Positions 1 through 13,439 are shown, counted from the stretch's first letter. The stretch is 64,000 nucleotides of DNA from Hydractinia symbiolongicarpus (GCF_029227915.1 NC_079889.1:4216001-4280000); one strand, 5' to 3'. Notes: generated by a model from the sequence alone, not told the origin. Numbers and translations are program-made.

Positions 1-911
1 ATAAGATATAATATTTCTATTCTGCAAATAATTCTCATTAAATCCAGATGAAAAATTATAACAAAGTCACAGAAGTATATAGATAAAACCTATATAAAAA
101 TATTCCATCACCCTTTAACTTATGCTAAGATATGCATGTACAGAAACAAATTGTACTCTGAAAAAGTTCACCTCAATAATTTTTCTGATAAGACATACAG
201 CATATCATAATGATAGGAACAACAACTGATTGTTCACATCAACTTAAAAAAAATTAAAAAATTAAATTTTTCAACCATTTCCAGATCTTTTTCAACGTTT
301 CTATAACATGTTTTGCATACAACGTACAGAAAACGTGTCTTGTTTAATTCTGTATTGCATGCTTTTTCTGCAGTGTATATTTGGAAATTGTGCATTTTGT
401 ACTCACAGGTGAGAACATTTCCCACTTGGTACACCTCTATGAACTCATAAATATCCATTTTTATTCAAAAGCTTAACAACTTTCCAATGTTTTTATCAAT
501 GAATTATGCCTAATACTGGTAAAACGTTATTTGGTGAATCCCCGAACTTTAGGCATGTTTTTGTTTAAATAGAAAGTATGCATAAACAGTGCCTTTAGGC
601 TCAAGTTAAGAACATTGAGCATGACAAGCACTATACACAAAATACAAAGCAAAGGATATTATATTTAATTTATCATATTTGAAATAATTGTATTAATGGT
701 AAAAGCAACCTCGGAAATCTGTATTTGAAAAATAAATAAACTAAAGTATGCATAATGTGATTATAAATTTGTAATCCTTTGCTAGTGAGTAAAGATTTTG
801 ATTTTTACATACTCACTTGGAAAATTGGCTTATTTAAAAACAAATGAAAAAAAAAAACAATTAGGCAAACACATTAACATGAAAGGCGATAAATTAAATA
901 ATGTTACAAAC
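1..911. other. AT-rich stretch, no supported gene
   Basis: Probably intron or downstream part of the minus-strand gene whose first coding exon lies at 912-1188. A 74-codon open frame on the minus strand (234-458) has no recognisable domain and no clear splice sites, so I do not call it an exon. Confidence 0.4.
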
Positions 912-1188
912 CTGCTGCACTGTACTGAATATGAGTTGGTTGGCCTACATCTCCAACATGATGATCATCAAACCTTTGTCTCTTTACAGAGAGAAGGTAA
1001 TCATTATGATGAGAAGGAATATGTTCAGGGAGATAGTTTTGTCCACCAGTAGCTAACATGTTTTCTGTAGAATAAATATGTCTATTCATTGATGGAGTTG
1101 TTTGGTGATATTTAGCTGAACAAACAAAAGATGGATGTGTGCTATTAAAAACAGAATCTCTTCTTTCTATCAAACTTTGATTGTCCAT
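912..1188 (-). CDS. First coding exon of an unrecognised gene
   Basis: An open exon of 277 nt encodes about 92 residues starting MDNQSLIERRDSVF and ending QPTHIQYSAAG. It is rich in His, Ser, Gln and Asn, with a short basic stretch (SVKRQRF), which looks like a disordered N-terminus, possibly of a nuclear regulator. I recognise no domain. The exon ends in phase 1 at a good donor (GCAG|GTTTGT, minus strand). A strong 3' splice site (pyrimidine-rich tract then TAG) lies 25 nt before the ATG, so the 5' UTR is either interrupted by an intron or added by trans-splicing. The rest of the gene runs off the left edge or sits in small exons I could not identify. The exon call is fairly firm because start, open frame and donor agree; the function is unknown. 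Confidence 0.5.
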
Positions 1189-1215
1189 ATCTGTTGTTTT
1201 ACTACTGTTTTACCT

Positions 1216-3529
1216 AAAAATAAAAATATAGCTAGCTAGGTGATATTAGCTATATGTAAAAGAAATGTTAGCTACACGTTAGTTAGCTACACTTAGCTGA
1301 GTAGACTCGTATTATATGGTTATATACATAGATAGCTATATTTTATAGCTACTTAGCTCTATATACAAAATTATATTGTGAAAAATCATACTGTCAAAAA
1401 GACAAGAAAATGTTGTTAGCTCTACAACCACATGATTATATGTCTTATTAAGTTTGACTACAAGAGTTATTGTGACAATCCTGAAAAATTGTCTATACCT
1501 TGTTGCTCGAAAACAAAGAAAAGTGAATTTAAAAACATGTCAAGATTTGTATTCATAAGGGGAGAGTGATATCAAGTTACGAAAAGATGATGTTACGTGA
1601 GAATGTTTTGATAAGGTTCCACTCTCCAACTCTACGTCTCTCAAGCTACGGATAATATACACACACATATATATGTATTTTTAACTAAGGATTCCTAAAT
1701 CTTAGTACCTATAAAAATGTTCAACTGCAACATAAACATTTATAATATAAACTAAACTGTTCGCCATTTTTCCTATCCCCGCTTTTCTTTTGAGTTAGCT
1801 AAAATCAACACTGGAGAAGATCGTGCAATTTGCTCTCCAAAATAAAATCAGGACTACACATTATGCCACAATAACTACATATTATTAAATAATCTTTACA
1901 TAAGAAATGTGTAACCCAAAATACAATTATATATTTTGCTTTGTCTTTAGTTTTTTACCCAAAAAGGAGGTTACTTATTTGTTATCAGTAGTACAAAATC
2001 TGTGAAATTGGTCAGTGAAATAGATAAAGTTAAAAAAACAAAACAAAAACAAAGGCTGCTTAATCGTGGGAAAAACGTGTGAGCATGCGTGGCCGTGGGA
2101 AAGTAATTTGAAACGGGGGGTCGTTTTAATTTACAGTTGACAGATTAACATAATTGTTTTCCTTTCATCACAGGAAATTATAAATTGCATCAATATTAAT
2201 CACGCAATAAAAAGAAATATATCTAATAAATATATCATATTTAGTAAAAGTTTCTAAAAAAAAAGTTTAGTGTTCGCTTCTCTTTATCACTTTTTTTAAA
2301 TACAGTTTTTTTTAGTTTTTTTTTTAATTGAAATGATAACACTGCAAAAAATTTTTTGTCTAAACTTAATCTTTTATATATTGTTTATTTTTGTTTTGTT
2401 ACATGTCAACTCACGTCTGGTTGTGTGCAGCTTTTGTCCCCACTTTTCAGCAGTTCTTTTTTACTAATTATATGTTTGCTATATTATGATTGAGATTTCG
2501 ACTCATGCATCTTTTATAGCTAACGAATTTTATCTGTTTTGTTATTTTCTGCTTTCAACTAGTCAGGACACCCCCAGCGTACTTTATATTACCACCGGAA
2601 AATCGGAATAGTAAGTTGGACAAATAAAATCGTATTATGAGGAAAACTGAATTTTGATATCCTCAAAGAACGCTTAGTTAACTATACTACCTTTGAAAAA
2701 AATGAACAATTCTTTTTTTGGTAGTACGGCGGTTACTCACAACAAAAATAAAACAACTTCTGCAAATATCCCTAGAAACGAGGGTGATAATAAACAATAT
2801 ATTTCAATCTACTAAGGATATTTTTTGTTGTGAAATAAAAAAAGTTCAACTTTTACGTAGCTTCGAGAAAACACGTGTATTTTTAACACTTGTCCCCCGA
2901 TTGACCTCACACACATATGAAGTTTGACTTGTACAGGAAACATGAATTAATAATGACGTACATCAAAACAGCACAAAGACCAAGTAATATTTAGTTTTCA
3001 CAACTTTTTGATAAATAACAATTCTTTCTACCTCATAACAAAATATTAGGATATCACAAATAGCTTGGCAGCAAGAAACTGATAATGTAAGAGAGAACAA
3101 CGATGGTGTAAAAGTAAACAAATAAGATTCTCAAATGGTAGGAACACCATCGTCTGTGGTTGTGTTTTGGCGGAAAACACAACTCATGCAAGCTCACAAT
3201 TTTAATTAGGGATATGAGGCACTCATTTACGTTAGTATATTTTAGTTCTGGAATGGAAGATGATTGTACACGGAGCCGCAAGACAATATCGTCCCCAGAA
3301 ACTCTTTTTTACTTTCTGATGTGATATGCGTGCAGTACTTCTTTCGCGCTAACGTCATATATCAGAAATAGAAAAAGAAGTTCTGGGAACGAGATTAGGA
3401 CGCAAGTGCGTTAGTAAAGCGATTTACGAAGAATTTTACGTTTAAATTATGTAATGAAGGTAAGATGTTAGCAAATATGTTTCAGCAACAAGCCACATTA
3501 TTTCATAATATATTTATATATTTTTATGA
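1216..3529. other. Intergenic, no gene seen
   Basis: AT-rich DNA with homopolymer runs (for example around 2255-2350). The open frames of 60-75 codons here have no family resemblance and no splice context, and are treated as chance. Confidence 0.5.
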
Positions 3530-3886
3530 GCCGTAGATTAGTGGTTATAGCTCTCGTAATCTGTGCGGGAGACCGGGGTTTCTTTCGATTCCTTTTCCTC
3601 TTGACGGCGATTCAACATGGGCAAGTGAATGTTACCATAGCCCCGGATTAACCCAAGCCATATGGGGGAAATTGGGGAGATGGCACACTGAGTGGGCAGT
3701 TGGATGTTGTCGGGAGTTGTCTCATAGAGCGCAAGCCCTACTTACTGGGTCTGCGTAGCTCAAAATGAGCATTAAATACTCTAGGACTCTCCATGTAAAA
3801 CATGGCCCCTCCTGGAAATAATAGACAGGGTATATCCGTCGATATTTGTGAGGATATCCATGTAAAATATGCACATCTATCTATCT
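3530..3886 (+). repeat. tRNA-derived SINE, copy 1 (longest)
   Basis: The head at 3530-3592 resembles a tRNA gene: an A-box-like stretch (TAGATTAGTGGTTATAG) and a B-box-like stretch whose GGTT..CGATTCC core is split by a few extra bases. An unrelated body of about 290 bp follows. The body recurs inverted at 38241-38500 and in truncated form at 47599-47740, sharing blocks such as ATACTCTAGGACTC and CTCCTGGAAATAAT and the end ATATGCACATCTAT. Shared 3' ends with variable 5' length are typical of SINEs moved by LINE machinery. The tail is a CTAT-type repeat rather than poly(A). Confidence 0.7.
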
Positions 3887-5194
3887 AAGCTCGTCTTCCT
3901 GCTAGCCTTCACGGTGTATATCCCATTAAAGTTCCTAGCATGTCCCATCAACCATCTCTGCGTCTAGCTTTTTCTATTGATTTTTGAGCACCTGTGCCTA
4001 TCCATTTTCTGTCTATTGGCTTTCCCAAGTCTTGTTATTTAAACTTTTGGTAGCTACTACTATGTAAAAATTTTGTATGCATATATATATTTTTTTAATA
4101 CTTTCAATATTTTAGTTTTAGGGATAATAACGATTGTAATTATGGAACCCGCGTAAATATATTTTATACGGTGTACGGTTTCGTATATCTACAACCTCGA
4201 TTCCAGGGTTTTTCGCGTTTTTCGATTGTTATTCTCATATTAAAAAACGCCACAGGCCCTGGGATCGAGGTTGGTATATCTATGCATGCACATACGCCTT
4301 CGCAACAGGCGCTGATTGGATGTATGCAAAAGTGTTTTAGCTTGGAATTGTTACCGAATCTGAATCAAAATTTTATTTGTTGCAGTGGCATTTCTTTGTT
4401 ACCAGAAAATCAAATCGCGTGGCAATTACCGTAGGCGGGATTTAGCAAGAAAGAATTCTCTAGGGGAAACTATTATTAATGAGATAATTGGCTTGGGGGA
4501 GGGAGTTATCATATCAGGGTGTATTACCAAGGTTGGAGCTGTCTTAGGTTGGAATTATCTGGGGGCAATAACACCAGAGGAGGGATTGGCGGAGACAACA
4601 GTCCAGAAAGCAATAAAGCGACCCAAAAAGTATGCAAAATGTTATGAAAAACAAAAAGCTCACTAGCAACACAAACTGATTTTTGATTGAAACAGTTACC
4701 TCCTTTTCTCGTGGCTTAATAATCAGAAAACATCGCGTTAAGCCACGTTGATTTATGATCCGCCCTTTTGTGTCATTTAATTACCAGAATTACCTGTTGT
4801 TTGACATCTACGGAATAAAAATGTCTCCAAGACGTGTTATATTCTTCTGGGGACAAAGTTGACATTGTATGGATCAGGAATGTTATGACATCTACGATGA
4901 AGATGTACGATGAGATGACTACTTATATTTCACCTTGTACAGAATTTGTTAGAAAATATAGACTCAAACGATGAACACGAGTCTTATGAACATCGCATTG
5001 GCGACGAGAAAAAGGATTAATTTGTTTAAATTAAGTAAAAAAAATATTATAGTTGCTATGGCTGTTGCTAACTATATCGGGTTTTCCCAAGTTCGATCTT
5101 GACGATTGCAATACTATTTCCACTAAATGGGAGAAGTACAAATAAAGGTTTTTAAACTTATGCGTTGCTTAAGGGTATGGTTACATGCAAGAGT
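3887..5194. other. Intergenic with repeat fragments
   Basis: Contains a degenerate inverted pair with ends related to the CCTCGATTCCAGGG / CCCTGGGATCGAGG motif (about 4195-4272), one of many copies of this short motif in the window. A 93-codon ORF at 4385-4666 has no recognisable domain. No gene is supported. Confidence 0.4.
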
Positions 5195-5310
5195 GGTGAA
5201 CTTGCCCCGGGGTGAGGGTTCACCGCGGGGCGAAAAAAATTTGAATTACCCCAACTCACACCGGGGTGAAAAACGAATAACTTCACCCGGGGAGAAAGTT
5301 AAAATTTTTA
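5195..5310. repeat. CCCCGGGGTGA-type repeat
   Basis: Four short CCCCGGGGTGA / TTCACC(C)GGGG blocks in alternating orientation within about 110 bp. A related piece with the same GGTTACATGCAA neighbour and CGCCCCGGGG core lies at about 8110-8180. The arrangement suggests terminal parts of a small DNA element, but no clean ends or target duplication can be read. Confidence 0.45.
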
Positions 5311-5991
5311 TAAAATCACTCACGTGAACACGCGAGTAGCACAACAACTTCTTCAAGAAATAGTAAAATACATAGGCACACAGGGGCGGATCCAGACTTT
5401 TTCAAGACTTAGTCAAGACTGAGTCTTGAATTTAGCAGCTGGGGGCTAAATTTTAAGCTTTGCGGGTACAAAAATCGCCGAAAAATTGTTTTCCGATTTA
5501 TCTAGTTATTAATAAAATTGACCAAAAGAAACGCTAAGCTATAACAAAATCTCCTAAGAACATCTTTTATAAGAATCAAATCTCCGTCTTACACGTCTTA
5601 TTTTAGATAGATAAAACCACCAAAATTAACAGGGATTAACTACAATAAAGTGAGACAATTGTGAATATATTTCATTATTTATAAACTCCTGCTGTTTCTG
5701 CCAATATCAGGCTTCATCAGCATGACTAGGTGAATCAAATGATCACACCAGCCATGGACAGCAAAATAAAACACAATAATAACAAAAACAATAAGAATAT
5801 GGAAAGATCAGGATAATGAAGATGCAATATACATACATGTGATATGATACAAACACACCTCAACCCATGTATTTGTTCAGATATATTTGTTTACTCATAG
5901 GGCTAAACTCAAGTTTTGTTTAAACTTTAAAAGAAGAATTAAGAAGGGCTTATTACTGCTTTTTGCATGCTGAAATAGGAAAATGCAACTT
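5311..5991. other. No gene seen
   Basis: AT-rich spacer between the repeat at 5195-5310 and the protein fragment at 5992. No supported feature. Confidence 0.4.
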
Positions 5992-6462
5992 TCAGTTAAG
6001 AAAGTTGCAACCTGGAAAAAGGGGAACATAATGATTTGGCTTGAAGTCTACACCAGACTTAACAATATCTTCATAACAAAATAAAATTTTTAACTGATCT
6101 TCATCAGGTAAAATAGATGGGTGTGGCAATATACACTGTGTAAAGAAAGTTGTAACAAACTGTAACAAACCGAATTGTGGGTAAAATGTGTTAATTTTTC
6201 TCCTTATTACTGTTGACAAGGCAAGTATTGATAGAAAAGGAAACCATGTCTTGGGGGTACAGTTGTTGATTGCTTCTGCTTTAACTGCCTCCTCAGGAGA
6301 AAGAGTCATATCACAAACAATATGGGAAAGGGAAAATCTGAATAAACTTTTCTCTGATATAAAAATATTTGCCTTTTGGTTTTTAAAAGCAATTTGAAAA
6401 CAAGGATGATTGGAATAAAAGGAAGGATGTAAGAAAAGTTCTATGGATGTCAAGATACTCAA
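5992..6462 (-). pseudogene. Vertnin-like protein fragment
   Basis: A 156-codon open frame on the minus strand. Its central part, with the pattern W.PFL.ILALSTVI.R.I.TFYP.FG, resembles the conserved region of the vertnin-like proteins that are multicopy in cnidarian genomes. The later part (GVDFKPNHYVPLFP) resembles the line that usually follows, ending in a motif about expected peptide ligands or catalytic surroundings that I cannot assign. The frame has no acceptor or donor in good position, no upstream continuation, and sits in repeat-rich DNA. I read it as a truncated relic rather than an active gene. The family name rests on remembered pattern only. Confidence 0.35.
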
Positions 6463-6740
6463 AACATCAACAAGAGAATTATCACCTATACCTATATATC
6501 AACGATGCTGAGCTGTATAGACAGTCTCCTCATGGATTGGATCTATAAATAATATATTTTACCATGACCTTCTCAACAAACTTTGTTTCTTAATAGTCAT
6601 TCGAAGAGTTGTTTATTTTCATCACCAACCTTACTTATCCAGATGTCAAGTTCTTGCTTCTAATAACAACACAAATATTAATTGAGAAAGAATTCCTCCG
6701 CAATGCTGAAAATTCTGTTCAAAACTCATATTACAAAAAC

Positions 6741-7106
6741 AATACACCTCTATGATAATTCAATTGTACATGCGTTCCTACGGCTCTCCATCGTTTTACA
6801 ATATCGGAAAAAAGGAGGTAAAACTCGTGTTTTTATGAGAGTTTGCTAGAGACGAAAGCGTGTTTTCTCCAGTTTTTTAACTTCCGTCGTATCAATTTCT
6901 TTCAAATTTTTAGGAAACGTTAATAATAATAAGATACAACTTATGTGTACTTTTCATTAAAAACAAAACGTGGCAAGAAAAGTTATTACGAAAAAACGTG
7001 TTTTCTCCTTAATAAACTCTTATAAAAGTGTAATGTTTACCTCCTCTGATTGCAAAATAAGCTGCGATGGAGTGTTATTTTTTCCGAATTATTGTAAAGG
7101 TGTATT
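6741..7106. mobile_element. 366-bp MITE with inverted ends
   Basis: The left end AATACACCTCTATGATAATT and the right end, read on the other strand as AATACACCTTTACAATAATT, form imperfect inverted repeats. The inverted similarity continues inward for over 100 bp (blocks CTCCATCG, GGAGGTAAA, GAGAGTTT and GTGTTTTCTCC appear in mirrored order). There is no coding capacity. No clear target duplication is visible, so the superfamily is open. Confidence 0.75.
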
Positions 7107-7694
7107 AGCCCTAGCTATTAGCTAATTAAATCTTTTTGTATTTAGTTTTAATAGTCTGTTGTATAAAGCTCTCCCCAACAAGCTTTTCGTAGATAGCAGA
7201 TATACTGAAAACCTTTAAATAAATGCAAGGTGTGTTGGAGAGTAAAAAACATACTTCTCACCTTAAAGCAATAATTCCTTTATCTTCACACCTCGCCTCA
7301 GATGGAAGGTATATATCTGGACCTGAATTCCGATGAAGACTTTTACCAACCAAGGAATAAATATCCCCAGACAACAAAAATGCTCGAGAATAAACACTTT
7401 CTAAAAGTTCTTTTTGCATTTTACAAACAGATTCAAAATTATCACAGAATTATCACAAAATTATCAGTAAGCACCCGCGCCAACATATCTGCTGCAGCCA
7501 TAATCAATAATAGTACGGAAAGAATCCAAGCCAAAAGGCGTGAGTCTTTGACTAATCCTGACGGATGGGAGTTAAAACTATAGCCTAACAGGTTATCAGT
7601 AACCACGCAGTACGGAACCTAAATTTCCTTCGCCGGCTGCGGGCCACATATTGTTGGACTACGCATAGAGTGTGAAAATTACGTCACGATTTTG
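7107..7694. other. No supported gene
   Basis: A 93-codon ORF at 7302-7583 starts directly after CCTCAG but has no recognisable domain; it could be a small exon or chance. Nothing else is evident. Confidence 0.3.
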
Positions 7695-7905
7695 ACGTCA
7701 CAGGCCCCTTAGGTGAGATGGGGAGGGTTGCGGGCCATAACTATTTGATTTTTGACTGACTTGAGTGACTGATTAGTCAAAATGAATCAGTCAAAATCTG
7801 TAAGCTATAATTTGCAACCCTCTCAGTCTATATGGTAGCGACGTCACAACTTTGACGTCAACATCGCTATAGGCGAATTGGAGAGGGCTGTGAACCATGG
7901 CTTTT
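7681..7905. repeat. Fold-back plus direct repeat with TGACGTCA sites
   Basis: A block at 7681-7740 (ACGTCACGATTTTGACGTCA then a GGAGGGTTGCGGGCCAT stretch) is repeated 160 bp later at 7841-7900 in the same orientation. An inverted copy of the middle part (TTTGCAACCCTCTC) lies between them. TTTGACGTCA occurs in both direct copies; TGACGTCA is the classical CREB/ATF palindrome, although here it is part of a repeat. Confidence 0.6.
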
Positions 7906-9970
7906 CGCCGTAAAAAAATTACAATTTTTAACGCCCTCCGTTTGCAACGCCTGGATCGTCGACATCTTCGCTTGGCTAACATTTTTCGTCAAATTTACAC
8001 TTAGTCACGCGACTTATCTGACTAACCCTGGATCCGCACCTGGCACATGAGCGATAGAAAAACATTCCTTCAGCATAGTTTTGCGTATTAACTCCTAATA
8101 CGTACGCTTTTTGCCCCGGAGCAATGTGGTTACATGCAAAAATCATAAATTTTCGCCCCGGGGTAAAATTTCGCCCCTATGCTAAGGACCAATACACAGC
8201 AAAGACCTCGGGACGAGGTTGTGCATCTCAGAAGAGGAATTAAGAATAAGGCTTTGACCGTTTATTTTAATCGAGACAAAAAAGTAAAATATAATCTGTG
8301 GTTGCTTCACTACACCACCACAGTTGATAAATTATCTATCATATACTTCTGTATAAAAATCTTTTTGAAGTAACCAACATTCATGGAGAACTAACTACCT
8401 AAGATCCTGTTTTTATATATATATATATTTTTAAAGCGTCCACCGACCAACTTCTCACAAATGGTTCTACTTTAATTCACGTGTGGGCCAACAAAACAAT
8501 GTTAAAAAAACGTCATGTTAGTATTGTCGTCTTGATATCAGGAAATATGCAAGATGCCCCATGGAGGAGGTTCCACGCCAAGTAAACAACGTTAAAAACG
8601 AGATAGACGTAGTTTCTGCGATGTCCGCATTATGAAACAGTCCAGGCGGTATTTTAGAAAGAGCTGCTACTCCTTTTTCAAGTTCAAGAATGACAACAAC
8701 TTCATCCTTTATCGAATATTAGAGTTATACCACAATAGACTTTCATAGATCAACAATCTCCACATTTTATGAACCAAGATAAACATCCTAGATTTTCTTT
8801 TTTAAAACAGGTTTCAACAAAGAACCTCCTAAGCCAAGGTATCTGTATATATTTCGAATGTTCAAAGCGTTCTTCAATTTTTCTGTGATTCCCAGAAATA
8901 TCATCTTCGTCCCCAGGGTTTGTTGCCTGATTGTAAAACCCCTATGGTTTACTTGAAGGCTAGCAAATCTTAATATCAAAGAGCAACAACCCTTTGAGAC
9001 GAGGTTTCAGGGAAACATTTCCTTATTCGGTAATTCGGTTGCTTTTATTAAATGCAGTGGGGTTTTACAGTTGTCTAATTTGGACACAATGTTTTTCATA
9101 TAGCATAATAACTTCTTCGCCAACCAAATATCAATTAAATGTGAAAAAAGGTTTGTATATAAGTTGGCAACAGCCCCTTCTTGATGAGTGGGTCTGGCAC
9201 CTAAGTTGTGCTCTATCTATTTAGTTTATTATTATTTAATTACTATTACTATTCTCTTCATTTTATTGCTTTCTTTGTATTGCAACATTTCATCACATAG
9301 GAAATCTATTGTAAATAAATTTTAACACCTTCATTCACTTATATTATACACATGTGTATAGCATTTAATAGTTCTTTTATTGCAGTACTAGTCGATAAAG
9401 CCCGTGGAGAAACCATTTAGGCATTAGATGTTTTGCTGACGTCAGCAGTGCTGTGCAGATAAAAAATTTGCTAATTTGTTTATTCTTTGTCTGTAATGTG
9501 TAGAGGTTGAAACGCTGGTCAAAATAATGTACAGGATCATAGGTTCTCCACGTACGCCAAAGGAGATCTCAGGGATTAGAAATTTAGCTGACATTAGCAA
9601 AGACCCGCAAAAACACCAAAAATATATTTTACCGAATTTTATATATCTAATGACTTCATCGTATAGATCTTCAGGCGCTGATCAGGAAAATGTATAGGAT
9701 CATGTATCTTTGACAAACGGTTACAGAGATATTAGGGTTAACCCGTTCATTCCGAAACGGATTTAGGGACCCAGGTTTGGGAAACTTACCCAAATAGGTC
9801 CCAGTTGGTCCCTAGTTACCCACGCGGTGAAAAATCATTGACGTCACTACCTCGTTTCCAAATTATTTGGCCTCAAAGCTTAAAGTGCGCTGTAATGGCT
9901 TCATTAATTTAATATACTTTTCTTTGACGTTAATATTAGTTTAATAACGTTAAATTATAAGTAGATATAC
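7906..9970. other. Intergenic, repeat fragments only
   Basis: Contains the second CGCCCCGGGG fragment (about 8110-8180), an AT run at about 8416-8430, and two degenerate direct copies of a stretch built on CGCTG.TCA..A.AATGTA.AGGATCAT (about 9509-9580 and 9671-9735). No gene is supported. Confidence 0.4.
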
Positions 9971-10093
9971 AATAGGTAAACATAGGTTATTGAGATTTAT
10001 TAACCCGAGGTGATTTATATTCAACGACGCGCAGCGGAGTTGAATATAATATCACCGAGGGTTAATAAATCCAATAACCTATGTTTACCTATT
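9971..10093. repeat. Near-perfect 123-bp inverted repeat
   Basis: The arms AATAGGTAAACATAGGTTAT... and its reverse complement run for about 50 bp each around a GACGCGCAGCG centre, with TTAACCC in both arms. RNA from it would form a long hairpin. It is probably the end structure or a solo copy of a fold-back DNA element; the flanks show no clear duplication. Confidence 0.75.
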
Positions 10094-13000
10094 TTATTAT
10101 ATATATTATAAAAGAGATTTCTTTGTTTTGATGTTTTTGTAAAAAGAATTTTCTCGACAAAAAAGTTCCCGCCATTTCACGTGTTTGGAAATCGACCAAT
10201 CAGTAAACGGACCACTAAGAAACAACCAATCACAGTTAATTACGATAAAAATTAATGAGGCGGAAAGGATAAAATCCAAACATGCGTTTACGAATGTTTT
10301 GTCAAAACTATTGTTACGTCACAAGCATTGAATAATACGGGTGGAATACGATTATTTATTCAATGGCTGTTTTTGCTTACGGGTATATAATAATAGGTGA
10401 TGTTTTATAGACTTTGTTGAAGAAAATTATGAAAAATATAATCGACTTTGCAAAAGAATAACTTTTATGCGTTACACTTTTAAAGGCTTACAAAACTATG
10501 TCGTGCTGGGAAGAAAGGACTCCCAGTTAGGTTTAATTTGGCACTAACAACTTTACAGCGCACTTAACAAGGTCGGTTTCCACTTCCAGTGTAAAGCAAG
10601 GGTTTGTGTCTGAAATTTTTAAGCAGGCTCATTCAGAAGAGTACACCTTTTAACAAATGTTTGATATTTTTAAAAATTAGTCCTGTCTAATGAGACTTGA
10701 AGGAAGGTGTCTGACGCTATGCCCTCTAGATATATTGCAATATGAGGGATGTCCAGTGTAAGTATGAAAGGAAATTAAGGATTACGTAGGAAATAAAATG
10801 GAAGATGAGCTAATACTGACCACCCTCTCGCCCCCTCCTTTTATTTATGATACCATAGACGACCCATCCGTGGTACATTGGATACGGCACAAAACACGAG
10901 TGAATTTTTCATTGTTTAATCTATTTTTATAATTCTTTATAATACAACTTATACAACTTTTCCGCGTTATATGATTTCCTTTTATCCCTCCGAGGTATTC
11001 CGTCCCGTGCCTTTTATCTTGCGAATGGAACCTCGTTCTCTGGGCATTTTGCTACTGGCTCCATAGTAACATCTCAAGGAAAAAGACACCCTGGGGAGTG
11101 CTTTAAGCTTCGTCGTGTGCGTGTTTAAAAGGTCATGGATCAAAACTTATTTCAAAATTAAATTCTCCGGTGGCCGGAAATGTATTGTGTGTTGTCCTAA
11201 TTTAACTTAGGAATCTAGATTTGTTTCGAGATAGGGGAGTCTTGTCTTATCTATTGAACAACACGTGGCCTACTTAGGTAAGTTGCTATTTTTTCATAAT
11301 TTCGTGCCCAGGATTGGGTACGTTCGCAGCTGAACCTTGTAAATTAGATATTTGGGCGCTCATTCTCAGTGTTCACTTTATTTTACGTCCGATGTGACTT
11401 TATAAAGAGTAAAAAGGGTTCTTTGGTCTATAGTATCCCTGCAGAGTTTTTTTAATAAGCGTGACAATTAATTTTTAAACTTTTTTCTACTGAAAGTCAT
11501 TGATTTGAATGACACTGCGATTGTTTAAACCAGAATTGATTTGGGACTGGCGCTCCCTTTTATGGGAACTTTTTTGCCAGGAGAAACAATCGTACAAAGA
11601 AATAAAGACAGATCTCTTTTCACTCAAGTTAGGTACTTACTTACCTATGAGACAGACAAACAATAAATTTTACATTATAATTGATCCTCTAGAAGTACTC
11701 TAAGCGCTAACTTCACATCTGTAAACAAATTTTATTTTGGCTTACGCCTTATGATCTGACACCACACATCTCTAGGGAAATGAAATTCCACATGATAATA
11801 ATAACCACCTCCATCTCAGGACCTATTGTCTTTTCTAGTATATCTAACGGCGATAAGCTCCGGTAACAGACATAAAGCCCTAGGGGCGAGGTTAAATAAC
11901 AATTAGTATAGACAGAAACGCTCCCCGTGTTGATTTTTGTGTATGTACAGTGTCATCGTGTTTTACCTGATATATTGTCTCATCACGACGTTCACAACCA
12001 GTGTTATTAACATATTTTTGTAAGAAATTTAGTGACGGACCTAACAACTTTAGACATAATATTTGAACGAAAAGTTGATCAAACTGGAAACCAAACCCGC
12101 TCAATATACAGCACACTACGAGTTGTACTTTAACAAATGTATAGGCCAGGTAAATATAACAAAATCAGAAATCAGTTTTTTGAATGTCCACGATCGAGTT
12201 TTTTGAATGGACGATCGAGAACAGTCCACGCGCCGGTTGAGGATAGCATGTTAATTCGATAAAGCGTTGACGTCAGCATAAATTAAGTATAACATAGAGT
12301 AGTAAACAAATAACGTTTTTTGATAGATTGTGTGACTAAACCAACGTCTGTGGTTACTATCTTTCACCATTCACAACCTTACAGGATATTTTAGCTACAC
12401 TAATTTTTTTTGGTTTCTCAGGGGTATTTACATAAGACTGGACGGGATGATTGTCGGCACGGTTTTGTTACGCCTTCATATGGAAAATGTTTTTCTTTCA
12501 ATTGAAATATGCAAAAGTTACCTCGTTTGTCCAGAGACATTCAGTTTATATGAAGAAAACTTTCTTTCTAGAGCCGGAATCCCATCTACATCAAGCGAGA
12601 TCTTTTTTATCCACAAAGTGATATATAGTATAATTATTGAAAAAAGCGGGATCCAGATCGGAATAATTAAAATTGTTTTCTCCAAATGAAGATCTGGCAC
12701 AACCACTTTCATTTGTTAACTCGCTGCTATACAAACATCTCTGATGTTAGCCAAGCAATACGTCGTTTAATCCAAATTATGTACAAAACTCCCATCCCTG
12801 CTGCGGTCTGAATAATAGTTCCAAGCGCCGCTAGAACTACCGTTTGTAGAAAATTTTTTTCCGCTTTCTCTTTTGTAGCCTGCTGTAGCCAACTAAGCTT
12901 TCTTCGAGAATATCTAACTCAGTTTCTTTCAAACGAAAGCTTAGGCGTAAACAAATGTCACAGCAAATCCCTAAAATTCAAATCCACCTCATGTTATCCT

Positions 13001-13347
13001 CTTAAATAATACAAGAATGAAATATATTTGTTCAGGTGAGTGAAGCCATTCTCGCTTAAAGCAAAAGATTTCCCGATTTGATAACGTAAGCAAAGAACGA
13101 AAGAATTAATAATTGAAAAGCGCGGTCAGAATTCTGACCACAGAGAAATCGTTTGTTGAGATCCAGCGTTATTTTGTCCACCTTAACTATTCCGATTTTT
13201 GGTGAGAAAAATTATGCTGGGTCTCCTGGCTACTTTTTGTTGAAAAAGAATTATTTAAAAGGTTATTGAAACATTGGTCATTTCAAAGAGGCTAGAGTTT
13301 ATATTTTTTGTTTCGTGATTACTTATTTAGGAGGTCAAAGAAATGAA
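10094..13347. other. Intergenic, no supported gene
   Basis: More than 3 kb without a credible exon. Open frames at 11509-11703, 11892-12116, 12447-12689 and 12518-12712 are short and featureless. Around 11810-11895 and 16558-16620 two related fragments share ACCTA(C/T)TGTCTTTT and an adjoining CTCGAT/GGGGCGAGG motif, so they are probably remnants of one short repeat family. Confidence 0.4.
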
Positions 13348-13439
13348 CATTCTTGTCTCCAGGACTCTTTGAGAAAATCATTGAAAGTACTACTTGCTGC
13401 TTTTGAGGCTTGTCTCAAAGAGTCCTTGGGACGAGAATG
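13348..13439. repeat. Short fold-back element (GTCCCCAG / GAGCTCTTT family)
   Basis: Inverted ends CATTCTTGTCTCCAGGACTC and its mirror ending GAGTCCTTGGGACGAGAATG enclose about 45 bp. Related fold-backs with the same ends lie at 25432-25510 and 26068-26134, so this is a family of very small (67-92 bp) elements. Confidence 0.7.

Noticed and set aside
4385-4666. 93-codon plus-strand ORF
   Set aside because: Overlaps another frame, lies in repeat fragments, no domain or splice context.
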